From DASYML01 sp036399835 (GTDB taxonomy: Bacteria; Acidobacteriota; Blastocatellia; Pyrinomonadales; Pyrinomonadaceae), in assembly GCA_036399835.1 (NCBI GenBank), contig DASWMI010000054.1, positions 1-17,813 of the forward strand: a stretch of 17,813 bases of DNA. Reading direction: 5' to 3'. The position numbers and the translations under genes are program-made. This document shows positions 8,734-15,722 of the stretch, piece after piece. The notes under the pieces are model-generated. The model was given only the letters and a program-made list of their open reading frames with translations. It did no database searches and had not been told where the DNA came from. How positions within the stretch are numbered: position 1 is the stretch's first letter; each line of letters begins with the position of its first letter.

Positions 8734-10884
8734 CTATTTTGTCGGCGTATCCGGCGGCAAGCCTGTGTGGAGGAGCTTGCCGGGCAACTGTAATTGGAAG
8801 AGCGCGCCCTCGCCATCGCTCGCGGGCGCAAGCCGCACAGCGCCTCCGACCTCTTCCATACGCTTTCTGACAATCGAAAGGCCCAGACCCGTGCCGCGCT
8901 GCTTCGTCGTAAAGAAAGGCTCCCAGATACGCGCGCGCAGATTGTCCGGCACACCCGGCCCGCTGTCTGAGACGTAAATATTCAGGCCCTCTGCTTCGAG
9001 GCTGGCCTGGACCAGTATGCGACCACCGGCGGGCGTGGCCTGTATCGCATTGAGCAGCAGGTTCGAGAGCGCGTCGCGCAGAGCTGCCGCCAGGTGGCCG
9101 TTTAGCTCGGCCTGTGTCTCTGCGCGGCACTCCAGAAGAATGCCGCGCTCGCCCGCCTCGGCGCGAAACAGCTCGACGAAGGATTGGACCAGCTCGTCTA
9201 CGCGCGCGCGTGCGGCTGCGGGCGGCGCGCTGCGTGCAAAGCTCAGAAGCTGCGTCACGCTGCGGCTGAGGCGGTCCGTCTCGTTGACGATAAGGCTCAA
9301 ATCCCGCGAGTATTCCCGGGCCAGCGCTTCATCCTCACGCATGACCTGCGCGATGGACTTGATGGCGGAAAGCGGGTTCTTGACTTCGTGCGCGATGGTC
9401 GCGGCCATCTGGCCGAGCGCCGCGAGCCTCTCGCCCTGCGCCACGCGCAGCTCAAGCCGGACATTCTCTTCCACCAGACGGCAGTCTTCTATCGCAATCG
9501 CAATCTGACTGGCGAGCACTTCAAGCACGCTCAGCGCATCGGCGGTCAGCGCCTCTCGCGGAGCGGCAACCAGCATCAACCCGACAGTCTGCTCTTCTCG
9601 ACGCAGGGCGAAAGCCAGCTCGTAGCCGCGCTCACGTAAAATTTCTTCGCCTTCGAGCCTGGTCCAATCTCTGCGCATCGAAAGCTTCAAGACCTCTTCA
9701 ACCCACCGGGCGCTCTCAATCCCCTCGACGCTCTCGGCCTCGACGCTATCTCCGTTTGGCGAAAGCTCGAAAGGCTCGCCGTCCAGGTCTTCGCTCTCCC
9801 TTTTCTCATAGACAAGGATGCGTACGCGTTGCAGGCCCAGCGCGGCCTGCGTCCGCTGCTCTATAAAACGGAGCAGCTCCGGGAGCTGTTTATACTGGCC
9901 CGCGTGCGTTCCTATACGCGCGACAACATCTCTGTAGAGCGACGCTTCGCGCTCGAAGAGACGGTGAAATCGTTTTTCGAGCCAGCCGCGCAAGGGAGCT
10001 GCGCCGAGCGCGAGTGCGAGGATGAGAAGGGATTCGACCGCGCCTGCGCGCAGCCCGTAACGCGCCGTCAGCCATGCTCCGATAGTTCGTATCCCGTAAA
10101 GATAAAGGACCAGCACGACCATCGCGAAGGAAGCGACGATGAGGCTCTCCCTAATAATCAGCTCAAGGAAGCGATAGCGATAGATGTAGTAAGCCAGCAG
10201 CGCGGACGGGAGAAGCGAACCCAGGTTGGCGAGCGTCTTCAAGTACAGCCCGGCGGTCGTTCCCTCCCACATCCCAAAGCCTATCGCCGCCAGTATCAGC
10301 AGGCCGATGACGATAAAAGAGAGGGCCAGCAGACGCATGATGCGCTGCTCGCTTTGAATCTTTGTCTTGAGCGAGATGAGAAAGTCTGTCGCCGCAATCA
10401 GGACCAGCACGTAGCAGGCCCAGACGGCAAATGGCAAGACAAAAAACGAGAGCTTCTCAAACATCGGCGCGTAAGCGCCCATCCAGAGCAGCGGCACTGT
10501 GACGACGAGAAAGATGGCCGGAAGATAAGAGAGATAGACGCGGACGCGCTCAGTCAAGGTTAGCTCGCGCTGGCGAGCATTGGCCCAGAGATGCAGATGA
10601 ACGTGTAGGAGGAAAGAGTAGGAGAGCGTAATGCTGACGACGGCGATAGTGTCCGCCAGCCGCAGCACGCCGTTCCAGCGAGCGCGGTCAAGACCGAGCA
10701 TGGCGTGAAGCGAGATGACAAGATTGCTCGCGTGCCATAGCCCTATGCCGACGGCCAGCGCCACCAGCACGCGTTCCATACGCGCACGCGCGCGTCCCTG
10801 CCTGACCAGCAGAGCGCCAAGCCACAAAGGCAGCACGGCCCCCATGCCGTAACCGATGAGCTGTAAAATCTCAAGCGGACTCAT
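8734..10884 (-). CDS. Multi-TM GAF sensor histidine kinase
   Basis: A 716-residue inner-membrane kinase. Residues 1-240 hold about seven hydrophobic helices, with two more between about 240 and 320; then a GAF-like domain (about 330-475), the HisKA dimerisation domain with phospho-acceptor His-499 in IAHEVKNPLSAIKS, and a HATPase domain with N-box NLLLNAIQA (Asn-612), DSGPG (640-644) and GTGLGL (664-669). All catalytic motifs are intact. I place the start at ATG 10884 (MSPLEILQL) because it opens directly into the first membrane helix; the frame runs on to 11133, but that part overlaps the upstream OmpA gene and reads as low-complexity. No Shine-Dalgarno precedes this ATG because the hairpin repeat 10892-10977 occupies the site. 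The next gene is the NtrC-type regulator, its probable partner. Signal sensed: unknown. Confidence 0.95.
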   Translation of the reverse strand: MSPLEILQLIGYGMGAVLPLWLGALLVRQGRARARMERVLVALAVGIGLWHASNLVISLHAMLGLDRARWNGVLRLADTIAVVSITLSYSFLLHVHLHLWANARQRELTLTERVRVYLSYLPAIFLVVTVPLLWMGAYAPMFEKLSFFVLPFAVWACYVLVLIAATDFLISLKTKIQSEQRIMRLLALSFIVIGLLILAAIGFGMWEGTTAGLYLKTLANLGSLLPSALLAYYIYRYRFLELIIRESLIVASFAMVVLVLYLYGIRTIGAWLTARYGLRAGAVESLLILALALGAAPLRGWLEKRFHRLFEREASLYRDVVARIGTHAGQYKQLPELLRFIEQRTQAALGLQRVRILVYEKRESEDLDGEPFELSPNGDSVEAESVEGIESARWVEEVLKLSMRRDWTRLEGEEILRERGYELAFALRREEQTVGLMLVAAPREALTADALSVLEVLASQIAIAIEDCRLVEENVRLELRVAQGERLAALGQMAATIAHEVKNPLSAIKSIAQVMREDEALAREYSRDLSLIVNETDRLSRSVTQLLSFARSAPPAAARARVDELVQSFVELFRAEAGERGILLECRAETQAELNGHLAAALRDALSNLLLNAIQATPAGGRILVQASLEAEGLNIYVSDSGPGVPDNLRARIWEPFFTTKQRGTGLGLSIVRKRMEEVGGAVRLAPASDGEGALFQLQLPGKLLHTGLPPDTPTK

Positions 10885-10891
10885 GAAGAAA

Positions 10892-10977
10892 AGTCTGAGA
10901 GTCTGGAGTCTGAGAGCCTGAGAGTCTGAGGCAAAAAGCTTTTGACTCCTGACTCCGAGACTCCGGACTCCAGACTG
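10892..10977. repeat. Hairpin of degenerate AGTCTGG-type tandem units
   Basis: The left arm (10892-10930) is built of GAGTCTG-like units, the right arm (10944-10977) of their complement (GACTCC-like), and the centre reads CAAAAAGCTTTTG. Reverse-complementing the right arm gives a match of roughly three quarters of positions to the left arm. It fills practically the whole gap between the OmpA stop and the kinase start and could form a long stem in RNA, possibly attenuating kinase expression. Confidence 0.8.
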
Positions 10978-10981
10978 TTCT

Positions 10982-12562
10982 TCACTGATTACCGGCGGCT
11001 GTTTGCTGGCCGGGCGCAGCCGAGAGGGTAATTTCCGTGCGGCGATTGCGCAGGCGGCCAGAGGGTTTGGTATTGGGAGCGACAGGATTGGCCGCGCCCA
11101 TCCCGCTGGCCTGTATACGCGAGCTGTCAACACCCGCCGTGATGAGTTGCTGGGCCAGTATGCGTGCGCGGTCCTGCGTCAACTGTTGGAGCGCCCCGGC
11201 CTCTCCGCGATTGTCCGTGTAGACTTCAATCGTGATTTGATAATCGGGATTGTTGGCTAAGAGCGCGGCGAGCGGCTCAAGCCTGGCCGCCGCAGCCGGA
11301 GAGAGATTACTGTCACGCGCGCTGGTCCAGAGCGATTCGGGGAGGACCAGTTGCAGGCCGCGATTTGTCTCGCGGACAGTGCCGTAGCGCGCCAGCGTCT
11401 GCTTGAGCGTAGAGACATTTTCTCGCCTCTCGGCTGTGCGCTGCTCCGTCTCCTTGCGCGCTTTCTCTGCGCTCAACTCGCCTTCCAGACGCGCCAGCCT
11501 GAGCCTTGCTTCCTCGCCCTCCGTGCGAACCGTCTGGAGTTCATCGCGCAGGCGTGCCAGCTCCGTGCGCTGGTCGCGTATCTGCTCGTTGGCGCTGGCG
11601 AGGTCACGGTCGGCCAACTCGCGCGCGCGCGTCTCCTTGTCCAGAGCCGCGCGCAGCTTCTGAATCTCGTCTTCCGAATTGGCGGCTGATTCCTCTGCCC
11701 TGCGTATGGCCGCATCGCGGCGCGCAATCTCTTCTCGACGCTGGCGCGCGGCCTTGCGCGTCTCTGCCATCTCTTCTGCACGCACGCCCAGCTCTATCGC
11801 GCGACGCGCGGCGACATCAATCTCTGCCTCAGACTGTTTTAAGCGCCAGGCATTCTCGGCCACTTCAAGCTGCGCACGCGCCTCCTTCAATTCATCCGGC
11901 GCGTCTCGCTCTGCGCCGTAATAGCGGGCGAGGTTAATCGCCTGACGTGCGCCGAGGAGCGAGGTCGGCATCCTGCGCAGGTCCGCGTCGGCAATCTCTG
12001 GGACGCGCGCGTCGTTGAAATAGTCGCTGGTGTTGCCCAGATACTGCACGTTGGCGGTCGTGATGTCGGCATCGCCCGGATTCGTCGGCGGGAGATTCTC
12101 CATCACGACCATGCGGCTCGGGCTGCGGACCAGAAAGTGCGGCTCTGCCGTGATAATCAGGGCGAAGGTTTGCAGCGGCGTGGTCACGTCAATCTTCGAG
12201 TCGATAATAAAACTGCCGCTGCGCTTAATCTCTCCCAGATTATCCACGCGGCCTTCGGGCGAGATGGCCCAGAGCACATAGGTCGTGTAAGGTCCGCCCA
12301 ACTCCGCTGCGCGCGGGAGGTTCTCTATATTCAGCTCGACGCGCGTCCCGCGCCGTCCCTGCCGCCTGACTTTGGCGCTGCCAGTCAAGCGTGGAAGTCG
12401 TGTCGTCCCGCGAAACTTCAGATTGACGGTCTGGTCCAGCGGGTAAGTGATGGCGACCGTCTGCCTGGGCATATCGCTCTGCGCCACGGCGAGCGATGCT
12501 GTCATCAGGAGGAGAACGAGGGGTGCGAGCAATGTGCGGAAGATCGAGCCGGAAGACTTCAT
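10982..12562 (-). CDS. OmpA-family envelope protein with long coiled coil
   Basis: A 526-residue exported protein. Residues 1-27 form a signal peptide (cleavage after AVA, before Gln-28). Residues 30-200 form a soluble region without a family I can name. From about 205 (ARQAINLARYYGAE) an Ala/Glu/Arg-rich helix, reminiscent of DUF4398, runs into a long coiled coil to about 395. The C-terminus (about 405-515) is an OmpA-like peptidoglycan-binding domain: VYTDNRG with Asp-450 and GRLRNRRTEI with Arg-507/508, the residues that hold diaminopimelate in this family. It should span from an envelope anchor to the cell wall. The ATG at 12562 has AAAGGAG (12573-12579) 10 bases upstream and opens the signal peptide; the frame continues to 12724 without signal features. 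The kinase gene follows after a 97-bp hairpin-filled gap. Confidence 0.92.
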   Translation of the reverse strand: MKSSGSIFRTLLAPLVLLLMTASLAVAQSDMPRQTVAITYPLDQTVNLKFRGTTRLPRLTGSAKVRRQGRRGTRVELNIENLPRAAELGGPYTTYVLWAISPEGRVDNLGEIKRSGSFIIDSKIDVTTPLQTFALIITAEPHFLVRSPSRMVVMENLPPTNPGDADITTANVQYLGNTSDYFNDARVPEIADADLRRMPTSLLGARQAINLARYYGAERDAPDELKEARAQLEVAENAWRLKQSEAEIDVAARRAIELGVRAEEMAETRKAARQRREEIARRDAAIRRAEESAANSEDEIQKLRAALDKETRARELADRDLASANEQIRDQRTELARLRDELQTVRTEGEEARLRLARLEGELSAEKARKETEQRTAERRENVSTLKQTLARYGTVRETNRGLQLVLPESLWTSARDSNLSPAAAARLEPLAALLANNPDYQITIEVYTDNRGEAGALQQLTQDRARILAQQLITAGVDSSRIQASGMGAANPVAPNTKPSGRLRNRRTEITLSAAPGQQTAAGNQ

Positions 12563-12572
12563 ACAACGACTA

Positions 12573-12579
12573 CTCCTTT
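12573..12579 (-). promoter_or_regulatory. Ribosome binding site fixing the OmpA gene start
   Basis: AAAGGAG on the minus strand, 10 bases before the ATG at 12562. It supports that start over longer in-frame extensions up to 12724. Confidence 0.75.
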
Positions 12580-12709
12580 GATGATGAGTCGAACGCGGGA
12601 GAGAGAGACGCCTGTCCAGAAAGAGGCGCGTCAACGGGTGTTCCAATACATTGATGCGCCATTCCAAAGCATTGTTGCCGAGACGCTTCCACTCATTTCT
12701 TAATGCCAT

Positions 12710-12814
12710 AGCCACCGCAGGCACAGAGGCACAGAGAAGATGAATCAGGATGTGATAAGACTATTCAAGACATCTTTCCTTACTTATTCTCCGTGCCTCC
12801 GTGCCTCTGTGGCT
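12710..12814. repeat. Palindromic dispersed element, copy B
   Basis: The left arm (12710-12740, AGCCACCGCAGGCACAGAGG...) and right arm (12787-12814, TTCTCCGTGCCTCCGTGCCT...) are near-complementary. Arms and interior (AATCAGGAT, GATAAGA, TTCAA, CATCTTTCCTTA, TTATTCTC) align with copy A at 6204-6334; copy A has about 20 extra bases in its right arm. It lies between the small membrane protein gene and the OmpA gene, leaving about 150 bp of otherwise unexplained DNA before the OmpA start, where I see no confident promoter. Confidence 0.85.
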
Positions 12815-12830
12815 TCCTTTGACATCTGTT

Positions 12831-12977
12831 CTAAGTAGCCTTGCGCATAGCTACCAGTTGGACGACGATAATCGCGATGGCGCAGAGCAGCAGGATGTGT
12901 ATAAAGCCGCCCTTGTGAAAGAGCATGCCCCCGGCCCAGATGAGCAGCAGCGCGATAGAGATGATCCAGAGCGCCAA
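12831..12977 (-). CDS. Small membrane protein, lmo0937 type (48 aa)
   Basis: A 48-residue protein starting MALWIISIALLLIWAGG and ending in AMRKAT. It has two hydrophobic helices (about 3-19 and 25-43) separated by a short HKGGFIHILL turn; the GGFIHILL motif and overall size are those of the lmo0937 family of small membrane proteins (DUF5670-like), whose function is unknown. The start is TTG at 12977: it is the only plausible start in frame, with AAGGAGG (12987-12993) 9 bases upstream. The stop of the upstream propeller gene is 30 bases before it and in the same frame with no intervening stop, so the two are probably co-transcribed. It is too short for many gene callers and its non-ATG start makes it easy to miss. 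Confidence 0.75.
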   Translation of the reverse strand: MALWIISIALLLIWAGGMLFHKGGFIHILLLCAIAIIVVQLVAMRKAT

Positions 12978-12986
12978 AAAGCTTTT

Positions 12987-12993
12987 CCTCCTT
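12987..12993 (-). promoter_or_regulatory. Ribosome binding site for the TTG-started small gene
   Basis: A full-strength AAGGAGG on the minus strand, 9 bases before TTG 12977 and just after the stop of the propeller gene. It is the main reason to believe the small membrane protein is translated. Confidence 0.75.
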
Positions 12994-13007
12994 CCAGAGT
13001 TTCCAGA

Positions 13008-14603
13008 TCAACGTTCGGAGATTTTCACAGAGCCGCTTGGCAATCCGATGGCGCGGATTCCCGTGCGAGAGCTATCGCCGCCAATCAGGAGCGGCGTGGA
13101 TAGATTGCCCGGAGGAAGGATTGCCAGCGCGCGCAGTTGATTCATGGCGCCGCCCGCAGCCGCGCCCTTCGTTTCCCCTTCCGCCTTCCAGATCAGCGAG
13201 CCGTCAACTCCCGAAAACCCGAGCGCAAAGGTCTGGCCCGCCGGGGCAATCACATCGAGCACGCCGTCGCCGTTCAAATCCGCGAAGGTCGCGGAGGCCG
13301 CGTCGGTCGCGCCGCTCGTGTACCACTTAATCTTGCCGTCGGAAGTTTTGACGACGACGAGCCGACCGTTACGCGTCAACATGACGACTTCGGGCGCATT
13401 GTCCCTGTCAAGGTCAATGGCGGTCAAGACTCCGCGCGGCGCATCGCCTTCGGTCGCAACTCGGCCCAGCGGATGCAGGTCGTTAGCATCAAGCGCAATC
13501 AGACCGCTCTCCGTGCCGACCAGGACCAGAGGCCCCTGTGGGCCTGCGACGAAGAGCGGCGGCGTGTTAATCGCCGTGTCCATCTTGATTGTCTGAAGGC
13601 GCTCGCCCCTGCCGTTGCGCGTTTCGACGTAGCCGTCTTCGAGCGAGAGCGCGATGCCGCGCAGTTCCTTAAAAGAAAAGGCTGTCGGAGGGCCGACGAC
13701 GGCTTTCTCGAGTTTGGTCTGCGAGATGATGCTGCCTGTTTCGGAGTTGATGATGGTCAGCGTGGCAGGATTATTAGACGCGATGACGACGGCTGACGTG
13801 CCGCTATTATCCAGCTCGACGAGCGTGCCGCCGAGCGGGCGCTGCGTCAAAGGGACGCGCCACAGCTCGCGGCCCGTCGAGCCTGAGAGGGCGCGCAGCC
13901 CGCCGTCAAACGCGAGCAGGATATTCGCCAGCCCGTCCTTGCCTTTTAGAACAATCGGGGTGAAGGGCGCGCCGCTGCTGTCACCTGTCGGCTCGCCGCG
14001 CTTGGCGTTGGGCCTGTAGCGCGCCGTCCAGAGCGCGACACCGTTAGCACCGTCGAGCGCGTAAACCATCCCGTCGGAATTGACCGCGATGAGATCGGAG
14101 CTATTGCCACTGCGCAGTTGCGCGGCCAGCGAGTGCACGATTGGTCCAGTCGCCGTGCGCCAGCCTGAAGCGGCGGGCGCAACCATGATTTGAGCGTTAT
14201 CACTGCTCTTGCTGCCAACGGTCTCTGCCGTCTCTGTGGCGGCGGCAGTAGTATCCTCGCTCAGCTCGACCGGCCTCGGTCTTGAATAGCGTCCGGTCTC
14301 GCCCATCGCCGGAGCGACGTGCCAGTAGTAAGAGCCTGAAGGCAAGTCAGTCACGGTATACTCGTTGCCCATCACCGTGCGGTCGAAGATGATGTCCTTG
14401 AATTCCTGGTCGCGCGCAATCTGTAGCCTGTAGCGAGTCACGCCAGGCTGCGCGTTCCAGCGAATGCGTATCAACTCTTTGACCTGCCGCGCCGCCGGAC
14501 GCTGCTGCTGCTCCGGCTTTTTCTGGGCCAGAATATTTGAAGAGACGGCGGGCGCGAGGGCGAGCCACAAAACGAGCGGGAGTAAACTGTAGAGCTTGTT
14601 CAT
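13008..14603 (-). CDS. Exported FN3 plus beta-propeller (PQQ/FG-GAP-like) protein
   Basis: A 531-residue predicted secreted or periplasmic protein. Residues 1-26 are a signal peptide (cleavage after ILA). A fibronectin type III-like domain follows at about 45-110 (IRWNAQPGVTRYRLQIA ... SGSYYWHV). A Pro/Ala/Thr linker leads to a beta-propeller from about 140 to the end, built of blades such as YALDGANGVALW, LSGSTGRELWRV and GVDGSLIWKAEG (PQQ-like) mixed with FG-GAP/VCBS-type calcium loops DLDRDN (397-402) and DLNGDG (442-447). No catalytic residues are recognisable, so a binding or scaffolding role is likelier than a dehydrogenase. I chose ATG 14603 since it opens the signal peptide, though no ribosome site is seen; a TTG at 14687 overlaps the regulator's stop codon. 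It sits between the OmpR-type regulator and the small membrane gene. Confidence 0.88.
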   Translation of the reverse strand: MNKLYSLLPLVLWLALAPAVSSNILAQKKPEQQQRPAARQVKELIRIRWNAQPGVTRYRLQIARDQEFKDIIFDRTVMGNEYTVTDLPSGSYYWHVAPAMGETGRYSRPRPVELSEDTTAAATETAETVGSKSSDNAQIMVAPAASGWRTATGPIVHSLAAQLRSGNSSDLIAVNSDGMVYALDGANGVALWTARYRPNAKRGEPTGDSSGAPFTPIVLKGKDGLANILLAFDGGLRALSGSTGRELWRVPLTQRPLGGTLVELDNSGTSAVVIASNNPATLTIINSETGSIISQTKLEKAVVGPPTAFSFKELRGIALSLEDGYVETRNGRGERLQTIKMDTAINTPPLFVAGPQGPLVLVGTESGLIALDANDLHPLGRVATEGDAPRGVLTAIDLDRDNAPEVVMLTRNGRLVVVKTSDGKIKWYTSGATDAASATFADLNGDGVLDVIAPAGQTFALGFSGVDGSLIWKAEGETKGAAAGGAMNQLRALAILPPGNLSTPLLIGGDSSRTGIRAIGLPSGSVKISER

Positions 14604-14683
14604 AGCAGATTCGAGGGGAGCAGAGGGCGTGTCCGGGCCTGTGACTTTCTCTCGCGGTTCAGACGCGCCGTTTAAAATAGTTC

Positions 14684-15391
14684 TCAAGGGGTTTCGTTAA
14701 GTTTGTATCCGACCCCGCGCACCGTCAGGACATATTGCGGGTTCTTCGGGTCAACCTCCAGCTTTTTACGCAGACGATTGATGTGCGGGTCTATATTTCT
14801 CTGGTAGCCTTCATAATCCGTGCTCCAAACCTGGTCCAGTAGAGCATTGCGCGACCAGGCTCTGCCAGGCTCTGAAGCGAGCAGTTCGAGAATCTGAAAT
14901 TCGAGCGGCGTCAGGTCAATCGCCTGCCCGTCGCGCAGGACTTCGTGACGGCGCTTGTCAATCACCAGAGAGCCGACCTCTATCCGCTCGCCATCCACTG
15001 TTTGCTGCGGCTGTGGCTGCATCGCAGGGCTACGCCTGAGCAGTGCTTCGACGCGCACTTCAAGCTCGCGCGGGCTAAAGGGCTTGCCCAGGTAATCATC
15101 CGCGCCCGCCTCAAAGCCCTTGACCTTATCGTCCACAGTATCGTGCGCCGTCAGAAACATGACGGGCGTCTGGACGCCGCGCTCTCGCACGCGTCTGAGC
15201 AGGTCATAGCCCGTCATTCCCGGCATGGCGACATCGAAGATAAAACAATCAAAGCTTCCCGATAGTGCAGGCTCAAGAGCTTCCTGCGCGCTTTCCCACT
15301 CCTGCACCTCGTAGCCCAGTCGGCGGAAATATTCCGCCAGCAAAAGCCGCATATCCGAATCATCATCCACAATCAACAACTGTTTACCCAT
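14684..15391 (-). CDS. OmpR/PhoB-family response regulator
   Basis: A 235-residue transcription regulator: receiver domain (acidic Asp-9 to Asp-11, phospho-acceptor Asp-53 in FIFDVAMPGMTG, switch Thr in MFLTAHD, conserved Lys in GKPFSP), a Gln/Pro linker near 125-130, then a winged-helix trans_reg_C DNA-binding domain (LTPLEFQILELLA ... NIDPHINRLRKKLE ... VLTVRGVGYKL). All signature residues are present. The ATG at 15391 has AGGTGAG about 9 bases upstream. Unusually, no histidine kinase adjoins it; its 3' neighbour is an exported propeller protein. It is divergent from the ABC exporter, with a 331-bp gap in which a TATAAT box faces it. Confidence 0.96.
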   Translation of the reverse strand: MGKQLLIVDDDSDMRLLLAEYFRRLGYEVQEWESAQEALEPALSGSFDCFIFDVAMPGMTGYDLLRRVRERGVQTPVMFLTAHDTVDDKVKGFEAGADDYLGKPFSPRELEVRVEALLRRSPAMQPQPQQTVDGERIEVGSLVIDKRRHEVLRDGQAIDLTPLEFQILELLASEPGRAWSRNALLDQVWSTDYEGYQRNIDPHINRLRKKLEVDPKNPQYVLTVRGVGYKLNETP

Positions 15392-15441
15392 GTCGCTCGC
15401 TCACCTTTTCTCCAACGTCTCAAACTAGATTAATCCCGCAG

Positions 15442-15447
15442 ATTATA
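15442..15447 (-). promoter_or_regulatory. Possible -10 box for the response regulator gene
   Basis: A perfect TATAAT on the minus strand, about 50 bases upstream of the regulator start, in an AT-rich patch. No good -35 hexamer lies at 16-18 bp, so this is a tentative call. Confidence 0.3.
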
Positions 15448-15540
15448 GCTTACTTACTTTATTTGTAGCCTCTAAAACTATACACGCATTTTCGGCGCGA
15501 CTTCCGCAGACGCTCAAACGAGCCTCGCTTCCGTCATCAT

Positions 15541-15599
15541 TCGGTTTGAATTTAAAGAGACCACACACGCGGCCTCGGATTTTCAAAGCAGTCTGCCGC
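15541..15599. repeat. Intergenic 58-bp motif, copy 2
   Basis: TCGGTTTGAATTTAAAGAGAC and GATTTTCAAA match copy 1 at 7096-7153 in order and spacing. Here the second block is flanked by a GCGGC/GCCGC stem, at the same place as the differing TGGCCC/GGTCCA stem in copy 1. It lies 150 bp upstream of the response regulator and 18 bp before the -35 box of the ABC gene. Confidence 0.55.
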
Positions 15600-15616
15600 G
15601 CTCTTTCCACGCAGCC

Positions 15617-15646
15617 TTGACGCCGCTCGGTAAGCCTAAGTATATT
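15617..15646 (+). promoter_or_regulatory. Probable sigma-70 promoter of the ABC exporter gene
   Basis: TTGACG (15617-15622), an 18-base spacer and TATATT (15641-15646), about 77 bases upstream of the ABC exporter ATG. It is the best consensus match I found in front of any gene here. Confidence 0.45.
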
Positions 15647-15722
15647 TTTGATTTATAGCATTCGGGCGGCAGATATGTTTTCCTTCCCTTTCGAGACGTG
15701 TCACGAATAAACGCGGGTATTG

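Larger units (their letters stand above)
15392..15722. other. 331-bp divergent intergenic region
   Basis: This gap separates the OmpR-type regulator (minus) from the ABC exporter (plus). It holds a minus-strand TATAAT (15442-15447), copy 2 of the 58-bp motif (15541-15599) and a plus-strand TTGACG/TATATT pair (15617-15646). I find no RNA gene in it, and only an 11-codon ORF (15675-15710) that I do not count as a gene. Confidence 0.7.

Noticed and set aside
10885..11133. N-terminal extension of the kinase frame up to a start at 11133
   Set aside because: It overlaps the OmpA coding end, reads as low-complexity through the hairpin, and the first membrane helix begins right after ATG 10884.
12563..12709. 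A sigma-54 (-24/-12) or sigma-70 promoter before the OmpA gene
   Set aside because: TGGCGC and TTGACG are present on the minus strand, but the partner elements at the required spacing do not match consensus.
15675..15710. An 11-codon ORF (MFSFPFETCHE) as a leader peptide of the ABC exporter
   Set aside because: No terminator/antiterminator structure or regulatory codon run was seen; an ORF this short is expected by chance.
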